From Nitrospina sp. (GTDB lineage: Bacteria; Nitrospinota; Nitrospinia; Nitrospinales; VA-1), in NCBI GenBank assembly GCA_018673915.1, contig JABHBK010000015.1, positions 1 through 64,000 of the forward strand: a DNA stretch of 64,000 bases, in the 5' to 3' direction. Position numbers and translations under genes: made by a program. This document shows positions 28,136-36,210 of the stretch, piece after piece. A model generated the notes under the pieces. The model was not told the DNA's origin and ran no database searches. It worked only from the letters and a program-made list of their open reading frames with translations. The first letter of the stretch is position 1, and every line of letters begins with the position of its first letter.

Positions 28136-29001
28136 GCATTCTCGTTGATGAAAACACAAGACTGATAACGCAAGGCATTACTGGTCGGGAGGGCATGTTC
28201 CATACAGAACAGTCGATGAATTATGGAACCCGTGTAGTGGGTGGCGTGACCCCCGGTAAAGGCGGACAAGTAGTATTAGGAAAAGTGCCGGTCTTCAATA
28301 CGGTACGGGACGCCGTCGTTAAGACCAAGGCCAACGCAACCATGATATTTGTTCCTCCTCCATTTGCCGCGGATGCGATTTTAGAAGCTGCGGATGCAGG
28401 CATTGAACTGATCATCTGCATCACCGAGGGAATTCCTGTCAGCGATATGGTAAATGTCTATAAATATCTTCAAGGCACAGAAAGCCGGCTGGTCGGGCCC
28501 AATTGCCCCGGTGTCATTTCTCCAGGCAAAGCCAAGATCGGCATCATGCCCGCTCATATCCATAAAAAAGGCAACGTCGGAATCATTTCCAGAAGTGGCA
28601 CCCTGACCTACGAAGCCGTGGGGCAGTTGACGGCACTAGGGATTGGTCAATCCACTTGTGTGGGAATTGGTGGCGACCCCATCATCGGTACTCGATTCAT
28701 TGATGTCTTGAAATTGTTTCAAAAAGACCGAGGCACAAAAGCTATTTGCATGATCGGTGAAATTGGTGGAACCGCAGAAGATGAAGCGGCCTACTACATC
28801 AAGAAAAATGTGACCAAGCCTGTAGTTGGGTTCATCGCTGGTCAAACCGCACCTCCAGGCCGACGCATGGGACATGCCGGAGCCATTATCTCAGGAGGTC
28901 AAGGAACCGCTGAAGAAAAAATGAAGATCATGAAGCGGTGCGGAATTAAAGTTGTTAAAAGCCCTGCCGACCTCGGCAAAACGATCCAAAAAGCCCTTTA
29001 G
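28132..29001 (+). CDS. sucD: Succinate-CoA ligase, alpha subunit
   Basis: The 289-residue CoA-binding subunit begins [21 protein letters not shown] and contains the phosphorylated active-site histidine at residue 248 within [20 protein letters not shown]. The CoA-binding Rossmann segment and the [19 protein letters not shown] motif are intact. It completes the heterodimer or heterotetramer with SucC. The stop codon is immediately followed by a palindromic repeat (29001-29020) that may end the transcript. Nothing unusual in the protein. Confidence 0.97.
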   Translation: MSILVDENTRLITQGITGREGMFHTEQSMNYGTRVVGGVTPGKGGQVVLGKVPVFNTVRDAVVKTKANATMIFVPPPFAADAILEAADAGIELIICITEGIPVSDMVNVYKYLQGTESRLVGPNCPGVISPGKAKIGIMPAHIHKKGNVGIISRSGTLTYEAVGQLTALGIGQSTCVGIGGDPIIGTRFIDVLKLFQKDRGTKAICMIGEIGGTAEDEAAYYIKKNVTKPVVGFIAGQTAPPGRRMGHAGAIISGGQGTAEEKMKIMKRCGIKVVKSPADLGKTIQKAL

Positions 29002-29020
29002 CCCACTCCCGTGGGAGGGA
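29001..29020. repeat. 20-nt palindromic intergenic repeat, copy 1
   Basis: GCCCACTCCCGTGGGAGGGA directly abuts the sucD stop. It can form a CCCAC/GTGGG stem with a TCCC loop. Its exact reverse complement occurs at 34460-34479, the only other copy I noticed. It could act as a transcript end or be a small dispersed repeat. Confidence 0.75.
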
Positions 29021-29102
29021 GCTTGCAACAGCCTTACTGAGCAAGCAAACTTTTTTCTCGACCTTATAACAAACCTTTGCGTAACCCTGCGCAAGCTTAT
29101 TA

Positions 29103-29549
29103 CTATTTAGACCCCTCATCAGGCCGATCTTCGTAAGAAAGATAACCCAATCTACTTTCATAATCTAATTGATCGAACGGCTTTCCCTGCCGGAAACTTG
29201 CGAAATGCAAGTCCGCAAAAGCTGCGATGATGGCATGAAGAACTTCGTGCTCTTCCATTCCCTGTTTGCGCAATCTATTGAATGTCTCAACAACAAACTC
29301 AGGTTGCTCGGTTCTGATCTGGCTATCAACGATAGTATGCAGAACCGTATGCACGAAAGGGCTGACAATCTGACCATTGATCTCCTGAGGATAGGCCGCC
29401 ATCTCCCCCATAGTCCAAATTTCTTCAAACTCAGGGTGCAGGTCCATGACATGGGATATCCGGTCATCGAGTTCTTCTATCTCCCTACCCTGCTGCCGAT
29501 CAGAGGCAACTCTTAATATGCGGACTTGTGTTTCTTTATCAAAGTTCAT
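29103..29549 (-). CDS. DUF1841 family protein
   Basis: The 148-residue protein resembles DUF1841: a helical, soluble, His/Glu-rich protein with the pattern MDLHPEFEEIW, SPFVHTVLHTIVDSQIRTEQP and EEHEVLHAIIAAFADLHFASFRQGKPFD. The repeated His-containing helices hint at metal or haem binding, but no function is established for the family. It is on the opposite strand between sucCD and the oxidoreductase operon, followed on the same strand (upstream) by another small gene 61 nt away. No signal peptide or membrane segment is present. Confidence 0.72.
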   Translation of the reverse strand: MNFDKETQVRILRVASDRQQGREIEELDDRISHVMDLHPEFEEIWTMGEMAAYPQEINGQIVSPFVHTVLHTIVDSQIRTEQPEFVVETFNRLRKQGMEEHEVLHAIIAAFADLHFASFRQGKPFDQLDYESRLGYLSYEDRPDEGSK

Positions 29550-29610
29550 AAGTTGGAATTCTTTGTTTGGAGAAGGTTTACAATTTTAGGAAGTAAGATG
29601 CTTTTCAAGA

Positions 29611-29895
29611 TCAAGGAGTTTCGGAAAAATGTGTGCGTCGGTCTTTGCCGGGTTCTCCGTAAACCATAAAAACCCGTTTTCCCTGGCGCATATGGTATTT
29701 GGCCCAAGCCGGGGATTTGCCCTCGTAACTGGCATTGGGGTCTTCTCCCTCGGCCTTTAAATAATCGGGATAATCCAGACCCGCATCAAAAACCTCCATG
29801 AGGAGGCAGTCCGTCGTGAATCCTTTGCCTTTCAACTCTATTTTACTTAAAAAAGCTTCTATCTCGGCTGGGTTATTCATTTCAATGGGTTTCAT
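29611..29895 (-). CDS. Conserved-looking hypothetical protein, 94 aa
   Basis: I do not recognise this family. The protein is soluble and compact, with an acidic middle (LMEVFDAGLDYPDYLKAEGED) and a basic, aromatic end (WAKYHMRQGKRVFMVYGEPGKDRR). It has no signal peptide, membrane helix or Cys cluster. It lies 61 nt upstream of the DUF1841 gene on the same strand, so the two may be co-transcribed. Coding is supported by the balanced amino-acid composition and by the absence of a competing gene on the other strand. Confidence 0.6.
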   Translation of the reverse strand: MKPIEMNNPAEIEAFLSKIELKGKGFTTDCLLMEVFDAGLDYPDYLKAEGEDPNASYEGKSPAWAKYHMRQGKRVFMVYGEPGKDRRTHFSETP

Positions 29896-30065
29896 AATTA
29901 GTACGATGGCAAGTCCAATATAATAGATTTATTAAAGAGCCAAAAATACAGGTTTTCACAACAGGAATATGGATTAGCCCATTGGATTGAGGTATATTAG
30001 TAACTGTATCCGACTCAATTCATAGAAACTGAGACATAAAACCTGCAAAATATAAGAGATCAGAC

Positions 30066-30398
30066 ATGCTTATTCAAGATAATTTATTTTTAACCCGCTC
30101 CAACCCCAGTGGTAATGGTGGAGTCCAATTTTTATACCGCGTCAAGGACTATGGGTTGTCCGCTTTATCAGGCCCTCAGGAAGAGATTTCCATGATCCAC
30201 TGGGAAGTGGAGGTCATCAAGTTCAAGGATCCAAAAACTGCAGAATTTGAGATTTCCCATACCACCGAATTGGCCGACAAAACCTTGAAGTTTTATTCAG
30301 ATAAGTCCCTGAATGAGTTTATTCAAAAAGCCTTTCAGTACTTTGAGGAGCTGGATTCTTTGGAAAAAATGCTACCAAATGAATCCCAGCAATCCTGA
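30066..30398 (+). CDS. Hypothetical protein, 110 aa
   Basis: I do not recognise this protein. It is predicted to be a small alpha/beta soluble protein: beta-rich first half (NGGVQFLYRVKDYGLSAL, IHWEVEVIKFKD) and a helical C-terminus (LNEFIQKAFQYFEELDSLEKML). It starts at an ATG preceded by AAGAGA. It is the only gene between the divergent hypothetical pair and the oxidoreductase promoter, with its own transcript likely. No Cys, so not a redox protein. Coding status is probable rather than certain. Confidence 0.58.
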   Translation: MLIQDNLFLTRSNPSGNGGVQFLYRVKDYGLSALSGPQEEISMIHWEVEVIKFKDPKTAEFEISHTTELADKTLKFYSDKSLNEFIQKAFQYFEELDSLEKMLPNESQQS

Positions 30399-30442
30399 AT
30401 CCCAAAAAGAGGAGAAAAGTAAGTAAAAATTGGGCTTAAGCC

Positions 30443-30471
30443 TTGACAGGAAGGCGGTTTGTTTCTAATAT
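30443..30471 (+). promoter_or_regulatory. Strong sigma-70 promoter of the oxidoreductase operon
   Basis: A perfect -35 TTGACA (30443-30448), exactly 17 bases, then TAATAT (30466-30471). The predicted transcript start near 30478 leaves a leader of roughly 145 nt before the first gene. Confidence 0.75.
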
Positions 30472-30508
30472 GTGACTCTTTTTAAGAAAGTTGGTCGGCT
30501 TTTTTTGT

Positions 30509-30538
30509 TGAGGGTGCTTTACCCTGAGAAGCTAACCC
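30509..30538 (+). promoter_or_regulatory. Leader hairpin with THI-box-like first half
   Basis: In the leader of the thiamine-diphosphate enzyme operon, AGGGT and ACCCT (30511-30525) form a perfect stem around GCTTT. The segment reads GGGTGC, then CTGAGA, then ACCC, the order of conserved elements in the 5' half of a TPP riboswitch. The pyrophosphate-sensing half (ACCTGAT through GCGTAGGGA) is not present downstream, so I do not call a riboswitch. Confidence 0.25.
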
Positions 30539-30622
30539 AAAAAATTGCAATTCATTATAGTTTTCACCAGAATTTATTATGAATTCTGAGCACTGATATT
30601 TGAAAAAATAAGGAGTTAGACC

Positions 30623-31855
30623 ATGGCAAATGTAAAAGGCAGCTCAGTTTGCAGAACCGCTACCGATGAAGGAAAACCTGCAGATTGGGTACCAGGGGGA
30701 GAAAAGCAAACGGTTGTAGATCCTATGAAAATGTTTCATGAGCTTCCCCGTGAGAAGCTATTTATTACGGGAAGTGAAGCCGCAAGAGAGTCCATGAGAC
30801 GCGCAAACATAGATATTGCAATTGCCTATCCAATCACTCCACAAAGTGAATCCATGCAGCAAGCTGGTTACCTCTACGATGAAGGCTATATCAAGGAATA
30901 TTATCGAGCCGAAGAAGAAATCGGAACCTTCTCTGCAATCTCTGGAGCTTCACGTGCGGGTGTACGTTCTTTGACAGCTACCTCAGGCCCTGGCTTGATG
31001 CGTGGTATGGAAGCGATCAGTTCCTGGCCGGGTGCAAGAACCCCAATCATCATGCTGAACATGTGTCGAGTCATCAACACGCCTCTGGCTATTCAACCGG
31101 ATAATATTGAAATGTCATTCATGTTGAATACAGGTATTCTTCTTTTACACGCTGAAAACCAGCAGGATTTTTATGATTATCCGCTTGCTGCAATCATGGC
31201 TTCGGAGCAAGTTGATGTCACCTTGCCCGCAGTTGTTTCTGTGGATGGGTTTTTCTGTACGCATGCACGCGGCCCCGTAGAAGTTACACCGGAAGAGTAC
31301 AAATTACCGCCTCGAGATGGCTGGCGCTCTGCAGTCCCTGCAATGGACAATGAAAATCCGCCGGCACGTATCTCGCGGGATGCCCCAATTCAAAAAAGTA
31401 ACTTCATCAGTTACCACATGCATTCCAGCTGGCAGCAGGAAGTTTTTGCAGCAGTAGAACGTTCTGCAAAATACTTCGACAAATATCTTGGCGGCTTGAT
31501 TGAAGTGGTTAACCCTGATGCTGAAGATTTCATCATCGCATCCGGTTGTGCAGTTTCGCAGGCTCGCGAAGCAGTTCGGCAAGAAGGCGAACAGGGACGT
31601 ACAGTCGGGCTGGTTAAAGTCAAATCCATTCGACCTTTCCCCACCGAGCAAATTCTCGATGCGGTTAAAGGTGCCAAACGCATTTTGGTTCCTGAATTCA
31701 ACCAGGCTGGTTGGCTTCACAAGGAATTATGCGCAGTGCTCTATGGCCGTTGCAATGCAGTCATTAAAGATGGTCCTCGAGTATTTGGTGGCATGACCAT
31801 GCCGACCGAAATGGTTCTGGAATGGCTGGCAGAATTTCGCAAAGAAGTTAAGTAA
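30623..31855 (+). CDS. 2-oxoacid:ferredoxin oxidoreductase, alpha subunit
   Basis: The 410-residue alpha subunit carries the core pyrimidine-binding and transketolase C-terminal-like domains: IAYPITPQSESMQ, YRAEEEIGTFSAISGASRAGVRSLTATSGPGLMRGMEAIS and VDGFFCTHARGPVEV. The C-terminal part (IIASGCAVSQAREAV, VKVKSIRPFPTEQIL) is complete. Together with the next three genes it forms the O2-type multi-subunit enzyme that oxidises or synthesises a 2-oxoacid with ferredoxin. Gene order and closeness to sucCD favour 2-oxoglutarate, with pyruvate as the alternative; sequence alone does not decide. A roughly 40-residue N-terminal extension precedes the core domain. Confidence 0.9.
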   Translation: MANVKGSSVCRTATDEGKPADWVPGGEKQTVVDPMKMFHELPREKLFITGSEAARESMRRANIDIAIAYPITPQSESMQQAGYLYDEGYIKEYYRAEEEIGTFSAISGASRAGVRSLTATSGPGLMRGMEAISSWPGARTPIIMLNMCRVINTPLAIQPDNIEMSFMLNTGILLLHAENQQDFYDYPLAAIMASEQVDVTLPAVVSVDGFFCTHARGPVEVTPEEYKLPPRDGWRSAVPAMDNENPPARISRDAPIQKSNFISYHMHSSWQQEVFAAVERSAKYFDKYLGGLIEVVNPDAEDFIIASGCAVSQAREAVRQEGEQGRTVGLVKVKSIRPFPTEQILDAVKGAKRILVPEFNQAGWLHKELCAVLYGRCNAVIKDGPRVFGGMTMPTEMVLEWLAEFRKEVK

Positions 31856-31967
31856 CTGGTTTTGTTGTTTAGACTTTTAATTACAGGTATAATTTCATAG
31901 GGCGTAAGCCTCACTTGAAACCTGTTAATATAATTATTCAAATACTATTTATAAAGGATAAAATCCT

Positions 31968-32861
31968 ATGTCTCTTGAAACCTTAAGACCCTCTCCAGCA
32001 TTTGCAGATGTTTTGCCTATTGAGTACAGAGATCTCGTAGAACATGGCCCTTACAACAACCGTGGCGGAGATCAAAGTAAGCAAACAATTAAAGTTACTG
32101 ATATGGGGAAATTTAAGGAAGTGATTGAAGAGCATCCCATGTGTGCAGGATGTGCAATGACCTTGTTCATTCGCCTCGTTTATATTGGAATGCCCAACCC
32201 CGAACACACCATCGTTGTAGGAACCGCAGGCTGTGGCCGTCTTGCAATTTCTCAAGCTTCCGTGCCTTTTATTTACGGGAACTATGGCGACACCAACGCA
32301 GTGGCTTCCGGACTGAAACGCGGTTTGGAAGTTCGCTTTCCCGACCAGAAAAAAGACGTTGTGGTTATGGCAGGAGATGGCGGACTGATCGACATTGGCT
32401 TTCAAGGCTTGATGCATAGCTGGTTCCGTAAAGAAAATTTCACCACCATCATGCTTGACAATGAAGTTTATGGAAATACCGGTGGTCAGGAAAGCGGCAT
32501 GACCAATCAAGGTAAAGTTCTTAAAATGGCCCCTCGTGGAAAGTTCGGCGAAAAAGTCGATGCTTTGGGTCTGGCCAAGGTAGCAGGCGTGGATTATATT
32601 GCCCGTCTGGCTCCAACCAACCCTGCACGGGTTGCCCGAACCGTTCGTCGCGCCATCATGGTAGCGCGGGAAGTCGGTCATAGTTATATTCAGGCTTATA
32701 CCTCTTGTAACATCGAGTACTCCATTCCTACACCAGATGTAATGAAAGATGCCTTCGAAATTGAAAAAGAACGTTATGGCTTCGAAGAAATCATTTCACC
32801 TGCAGCTAAAGCATATCTGGATGAAGTAGAGAAGAAACCGAAAAAGAAAAAATCAGACTGA
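31968..32861 (+). CDS. 2-oxoacid:ferredoxin oxidoreductase, beta subunit (TPP-binding)
   Basis: The 297-residue beta subunit binds thiamine diphosphate and the proximal cluster. MCAGCAMTLFIRLV plus GTAGCGRLA supply cysteines, and the TPP/Mg signature runs from MAGDGGLIDIGFQGL to LDNEVYGNTGGQESGMT. The C-terminus is Lys-rich (EVEKKPKKKKSD). The 112-nt gap after the alpha gene is longer than the other gaps in the operon, but no terminator is visible there. It catalyses decarboxylation or carboxylation of the 2-oxoacid with the alpha subunit. Confidence 0.93.
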   Translation: MSLETLRPSPAFADVLPIEYRDLVEHGPYNNRGGDQSKQTIKVTDMGKFKEVIEEHPMCAGCAMTLFIRLVYIGMPNPEHTIVVGTAGCGRLAISQASVPFIYGNYGDTNAVASGLKRGLEVRFPDQKKDVVVMAGDGGLIDIGFQGLMHSWFRKENFTTIMLDNEVYGNTGGQESGMTNQGKVLKMAPRGKFGEKVDALGLAKVAGVDYIARLAPTNPARVARTVRRAIMVAREVGHSYIQAYTSCNIEYSIPTPDVMKDAFEIEKERYGFEEIISPAAKAYLDEVEKKPKKKKSD

Positions 32862-32882
32862 CCCAGTGAGGAGAAACTAAAA

Positions 32883-33587
32883 ATGTCAGAAGTTAAGCGC
32901 TATAACATTCGTATGGCTGGTATTGGTGGTCAGGGTGTGGTCACCGCATCCCATATTGTTAGTAACGGGGTGGTAATTTCCGGTGGTTTCAGTTCTCTGG
33001 TTCCTTTCTTCGGATCAGAAAAACGTAACGCACCGGTTGAGAGTTATGTTCGCATTTCGAACTCAACAATTTATGAGATCGGCGAGATCATTTTTCCGAA
33101 TGTTCTCATGATTTTTCATCCATCGGTTATCACACTTGGAAAATCCTACACCATGCCGTTTTATACCGGCTTGAAGCAAAAAGGGATCATCCTTATTAAT
33201 AGTAAGAAACCGATTCCTTTTACCCGGGATGAACAAAGAGAGTTGGAAGAAAAAGAAGCGCGCATTTACTATCTGCCTGCTACGGAAATGGCGAATGATC
33301 TAGCTAAAACCGATCTCGCTACCAATATGGGAATGTGTGGTGCTATTTCCGGTATCTTTGGTCTCCCCGATCCAGAATCCCTGGCCGCCTCTGTTAAAGA
33401 TCGGTTCGTTGGAAAAGGCATTGTAGTATCCGGTGGCACAGCGGCTTTGGACAGTGCGATTGAGAAGAAGTTTGCCAAGAAGCAAAAATTATTGGAAGCC
33501 AATCAAAAGGTGCTCGATGCATCTATCCAATATGCCATTGATCAAGGCTGGTCGGAAGCGGAAAAACCTGCTAAAGCCACCGCGTAA
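32883..33587 (+). CDS. 2-oxoacid:ferredoxin oxidoreductase, gamma subunit
   Basis: The 234-residue gamma subunit has the family start NIRMAGIGGQGVVTASHIVSNGVVISGG and the body EKRNAPVESYVRISNSTIYE. It helps bind CoA in related enzymes. It follows the beta gene by 21 nt behind a GAGGAG ribosome site and precedes the ferredoxin-like subunit by 20 nt. The C-terminus is Lys/Ala-rich. No domain is missing. Confidence 0.92.
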   Translation: MSEVKRYNIRMAGIGGQGVVTASHIVSNGVVISGGFSSLVPFFGSEKRNAPVESYVRISNSTIYEIGEIIFPNVLMIFHPSVITLGKSYTMPFYTGLKQKGIILINSKKPIPFTRDEQRELEEKEARIYYLPATEMANDLAKTDLATNMGMCGAISGIFGLPDPESLAASVKDRFVGKGIVVSGGTAALDSAIEKKFAKKQKLLEANQKVLDASIQYAIDQGWSEAEKPAKATA

Positions 33588-33607
33588 CGTTAAAGACTGG
33601 AGAAAAT

Positions 33608-33871
33608 ATGTACTACATTGCTGAAGTGGACAAAGCGATATGCGCGGCAAAAAATTGCCATCTCTGTACGCAATACTGTCCTGAGTCAAACTGTATCAAC
33701 TATAGTGAAGCAGACAAGTCGGCTTATGTCTCCGTAGACCGGTGCAAAGCTTGCGAAATTTGTGTCTATATCTGCTCAGATATAGCCAAAAACGATGCCA
33801 TTCAAATGAAATGGATCGAAGAACTGGACGAGGGTTTTGTTATTAAAAAATCTGGAGTGGTTCTACGATAA
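33608..33871 (+). CDS. 2-oxoacid:ferredoxin oxidoreductase, delta-type 2[4Fe-4S] subunit
   Basis: The 87-residue ferredoxin-like subunit has two four-cysteine sets: CAAKNCHLCTQYCPESNC and CKACEICVYIC. The second set lacks the proline that usually follows the last Cys, and its first set has an extra Cys. It would pass electrons between the thiamine site and ferredoxin. It is the last gene of the operon and is followed by a strong terminator. Multi-subunit enzymes of this class in other rTCA bacteria have four or five subunits; a fifth is not seen next to it. Confidence 0.88.
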   Translation: MYYIAEVDKAICAAKNCHLCTQYCPESNCINYSEADKSAYVSVDRCKACEICVYICSDIAKNDAIQMKWIEELDEGFVIKKSGVVLR

Positions 33872-33886
33872 TTCATAGATTTTACT

Positions 33887-33926
33887 AAAAGGTATTTGGG
33901 CTTACCCGCTCAAATACCTTTTTTTT
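33887..33926 (+). terminator. Rho-independent terminator of the oxidoreductase operon
   Basis: A 12-bp stem (AAAAGGTATTTG with CAAATACCTTTT) around a 12-nt loop, ending in a run of T. It lies 16 nt after the last subunit gene. Confidence 0.88.
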
Positions 33927-33958
33927 ATTCAATTTAAACCTTAATAGAAAGAGCTAAA

Positions 33959-34372
33959 ATGGAAAGAACTTTTGCTATCATCAAACCTGACGGCGTAGAA
34001 CGCAACCTCATCGGGAAAATCCTCGAGCGCATAGAGTCTAATGGCTTTAAAATTGTCGCCATGAAACGCACTCTGCTCAGCAAAGCTGAAGCTGAGGGTT
34101 TTTATGATGTCCACAAAGAACGGCCTTTCTTCGATGGCATGACCACAACCATGAGTTCAGGACCCGTTGTTTTGCTCATCCTGGAAAAGGAAAATGCCAT
34201 CGCCGACTGGAGAAAATTGATGGGAGCCACCAATCCAGCAGATGCCGAGGCAGGAACCATTCGAAAAGATTTTGCGCAAGATATTGAAAGAAATACTTCA
34301 CACGGCTCCGATGCGCCAGAAACTGCGGCATTTGAGATGTCCTTTTTCTTCAGCCAGACGGAGATCAACTAG
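33959..34372 (+). CDS. ndk: Nucleoside-diphosphate kinase
   Basis: The 137-residue enzyme transfers the gamma phosphate of ATP to nucleoside diphosphates through a phospho-histidine. The start [22 protein letters not shown] and the active-site segment [16 protein letters not shown] (His115) are canonical. Length is normal. It follows the operon terminator, so it probably has its own promoter, which I did not locate. A weaker hairpin terminator lies downstream at 34425-34455. Confidence 0.97.
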   Translation: MERTFAIIKPDGVERNLIGKILERIESNGFKIVAMKRTLLSKAEAEGFYDVHKERPFFDGMTTTMSSGPVVLLILEKENAIADWRKLMGATNPADAEAGTIRKDFAQDIERNTSHGSDAPETAAFEMSFFFSQTEIN

Positions 34373-34424
34373 CTTTAGCTGGTGAACCACAGGTAGCCAA
34401 TAGTACTAAATTTTATCTGCTAGT

Positions 34425-34455
34425 AAGGCTTTTTATCTGATTAAAGAGCCTTTTC
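34425..34455 (+). terminator. Probable terminator of ndk
   Basis: AAGGCT (34425-34430) pairs with AGCCTT (34446-34451), with additional T/A pairs toward the loop and a T-rich tail. It is weaker than the operon terminator. Confidence 0.42.
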
Positions 34456-34459
34456 TATT

Positions 34460-34479
34460 TCCCTCCCACGGGAGTGGGC
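34460..34479. repeat. 20-nt palindromic intergenic repeat, copy 2 (inverted)
   Basis: TCCCTCCCACGGGAGTGGGC is the exact reverse complement of 29001-29020. It lies between ndk and the exported unknown protein, a few bases before an alternative upstream ATG of that gene. Confidence 0.75.
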
Positions 34480-34502
34480 AGATGGGGTATCATCTTACTA
34501 TC

Positions 34503-34997
34503 ATGAAATATCTCACTTCGTTGGCAACAGGCATAGCCCTCTTTTTCATAATTCCTCTACAAGCCTGGGGATATGATTATCAGCTTTACAAGAACCACGA
34601 AGATTTTGCCATCGTTGTTTTTCCCAAAAAATACATCGATAAAGAACTCGATGACTATATCGCCTCAATTTCATTTAAGGCGATTGAGTCAGGCAAGGCC
34701 GTGATGCGCAGAGGCTCCAAGAATGAAAATGAATCGCTGATGATGCCGCTGGAAGTACAAAAAAAGCATTCCATCGAAAAATTTATTGTCATACAAGTTT
34801 TAGGAAGGAATGAACTGTTGATTGGCATCTATGATCCTGAATGGGGGCTGACTTTGCCTTCCACCCCGCATAGAATGGATGCCCTCAAGAAAAATATTCC
34901 CAAAACTTTGAACATATTTCGCGGGGGCAATCCTCAACGCCAGACAAGACTGCAAAACCATCATTTGATTTACGCAGCAGTTCGAGTTGATTCATGA
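34503..34997 (+). CDS. Exported protein of unknown function coupled to a radical SAM gene
   Basis: I do not recognise the family. The 164-residue product has a clear signal peptide (MKYLTSLATGIALFFIIPLQAWG), so the mature protein of about 140 residues is exported. It is alpha/beta-like (YKNHEDFAIVVFPKKYI, FIVIQVLGRNELLIGIYDPEWG) and has no Cys. An ATG at 34482 is possible, but the ATG at 34503 puts the signal peptide at the N-terminus. Its stop codon overlaps the start of the radical SAM gene (ATGA), which argues for a shared process, though nothing shows that it is a substrate. Confidence 0.65.
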   Translation: MKYLTSLATGIALFFIIPLQAWGYDYQLYKNHEDFAIVVFPKKYIDKELDDYIASISFKAIESGKAVMRRGSKNENESLMMPLEVQKKHSIEKFIVIQVLGRNELLIGIYDPEWGLTLPSTPHRMDALKKNIPKTLNIFRGGNPQRQTRLQNHHLIYAAVRVDS

Positions 34998-36058
34998 ACA
35001 TTATTCTTAATACCTATTGCAATCTGAAGTGCAATTATTGCTTTGCAGATGAATATATGGAGGAAAATGTTAAAACCCTTGATAACTCTATGGATTATGA
35101 ATTTTTCCAGAATGATTTGCTGCCAAGGGTAAAAAGTGCCTCCCTCATCAATTTTATGGGTGGTGAGCCTACCCTGCATCCCCGTTTCAACGATATTTTG
35201 TCGCAAACTCTGGAAAACATGCACCCTTTTTCCTACCTCGGAGTTTTCACCAATGGATTGATGCCAGACAAAACCCTTGATCTTATGTTGGATACTGTTG
35301 GCCGTGGTGGAAGTATCGAACGCCAGATTCAATTCTCCGTACTTCTCAACTGGCAAACGATGGAAAACATTTCCGAAAAAAACCATGCTCGTTGCCGGGA
35401 AGTCGCGGAAGCCATTCTCAGTAAAAATGGATTCGGCCTCATGTTCAGCCTGAACCTGTATTCGATTGAGCAGGATTTAGCGACCCAGTGCTGGGAAATT
35501 GATGAAATATATCAGGATTTAGGGTTACCACCGGGACAAAAATACAAAATTCGCGTCAGCCCGGCCTTTCCCATTGTTGGAGAAGAAAATAACGTAACTT
35601 TGCCCATAAAAGATTATCCCAAAATGGGGCGAATGTTACTGGATATGGTAAAAGAGTTTCCCCAAATGTGCTTTCGTTTTGACTGCTCATTTCCGCCCTG
35701 TCTTTTAGATGAAATTGAAGAAGATGAGTACCCTCTTGTAGAACGCTTTCTCTACCACGGCAGCCAGTCGGTTCCCAGCATCACTGAATGGAAAGATAAA
35801 GATGTCTATTTTGGATGTGCCGATGACAGCCCTATGGATATTGATCCCAAAGGGGATTGTTTCAACTGCTTCCCCTTTCACAATAAGAAACTGGGGAATG
35901 TCAAAGACTTCAAACAGATAAACGAGCTTTCCATCACCAAAATGCACACCCGGTTTCTAAGCCACGTTTTTGAGGAAGAACCCAACGAGCCCTGCAAAAG
36001 CTGTCCTCATTATATGGTGCGGTGTTCCAGCGGATGCTTTGCCTATAATTTCAGCTGA
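34994..36058 (+). CDS. Radical SAM protein with SPASM-like C-terminal cysteines
   Basis: The 354-residue enzyme opens with the radical SAM cluster motif CNLKCNYC (residues about 8-15) and then FMGGEPTLHP, the usual GGEP SAM-binding motif. The C-terminal half has more cysteines (FGCADDS, GDCFNCFPF, PCKSCPHYMVRCSSGC) of the kind that bind auxiliary [4Fe-4S] clusters in SPASM or twitch domains. Such enzymes often modify peptides or proteins, but the reaction is unknown. It overlaps the exported protein by four bases. It is not QueE-like: it lacks the QueE cluster spacing, despite a PTPS-family gene and folE downstream. Confidence 0.85.
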   Translation: MNIILNTYCNLKCNYCFADEYMEENVKTLDNSMDYEFFQNDLLPRVKSASLINFMGGEPTLHPRFNDILSQTLENMHPFSYLGVFTNGLMPDKTLDLMLDTVGRGGSIERQIQFSVLLNWQTMENISEKNHARCREVAEAILSKNGFGLMFSLNLYSIEQDLATQCWEIDEIYQDLGLPPGQKYKIRVSPAFPIVGEENNVTLPIKDYPKMGRMLLDMVKEFPQMCFRFDCSFPPCLLDEIEEDEYPLVERFLYHGSQSVPSITEWKDKDVYFGCADDSPMDIDPKGDCFNCFPFHNKKLGNVKDFKQINELSITKMHTRFLSHVFEEEPNEPCKSCPHYMVRCSSGCFAYNFS

Positions 36059-36210
36059 TCGGTGTGCCTGATATTTTGCTATAATCCCTGAATACACCGC
36101 CGGAAATCACCTATTTTTTTTTAATATTCCGTGCAAGCCGGATTATAATATATAAGAAGTTTTAATAACAAAAATACAATCGGTTCAATGGCCAGGAGGC
36201 AGAGAAACAA

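Noticed and set aside
30509-30600. TPP riboswitch
   Set aside because: Only elements of the 5' half are present; the pyrophosphate-sensing half is missing, so it is reported only as a weak leader feature.
34994-36058. QueE for queuosine synthesis, given the nearby PTPS-family and folE genes
   Set aside because: The cluster motif is CNLKCNYC and the protein is longer with SPASM-like cysteines, unlike QueE.
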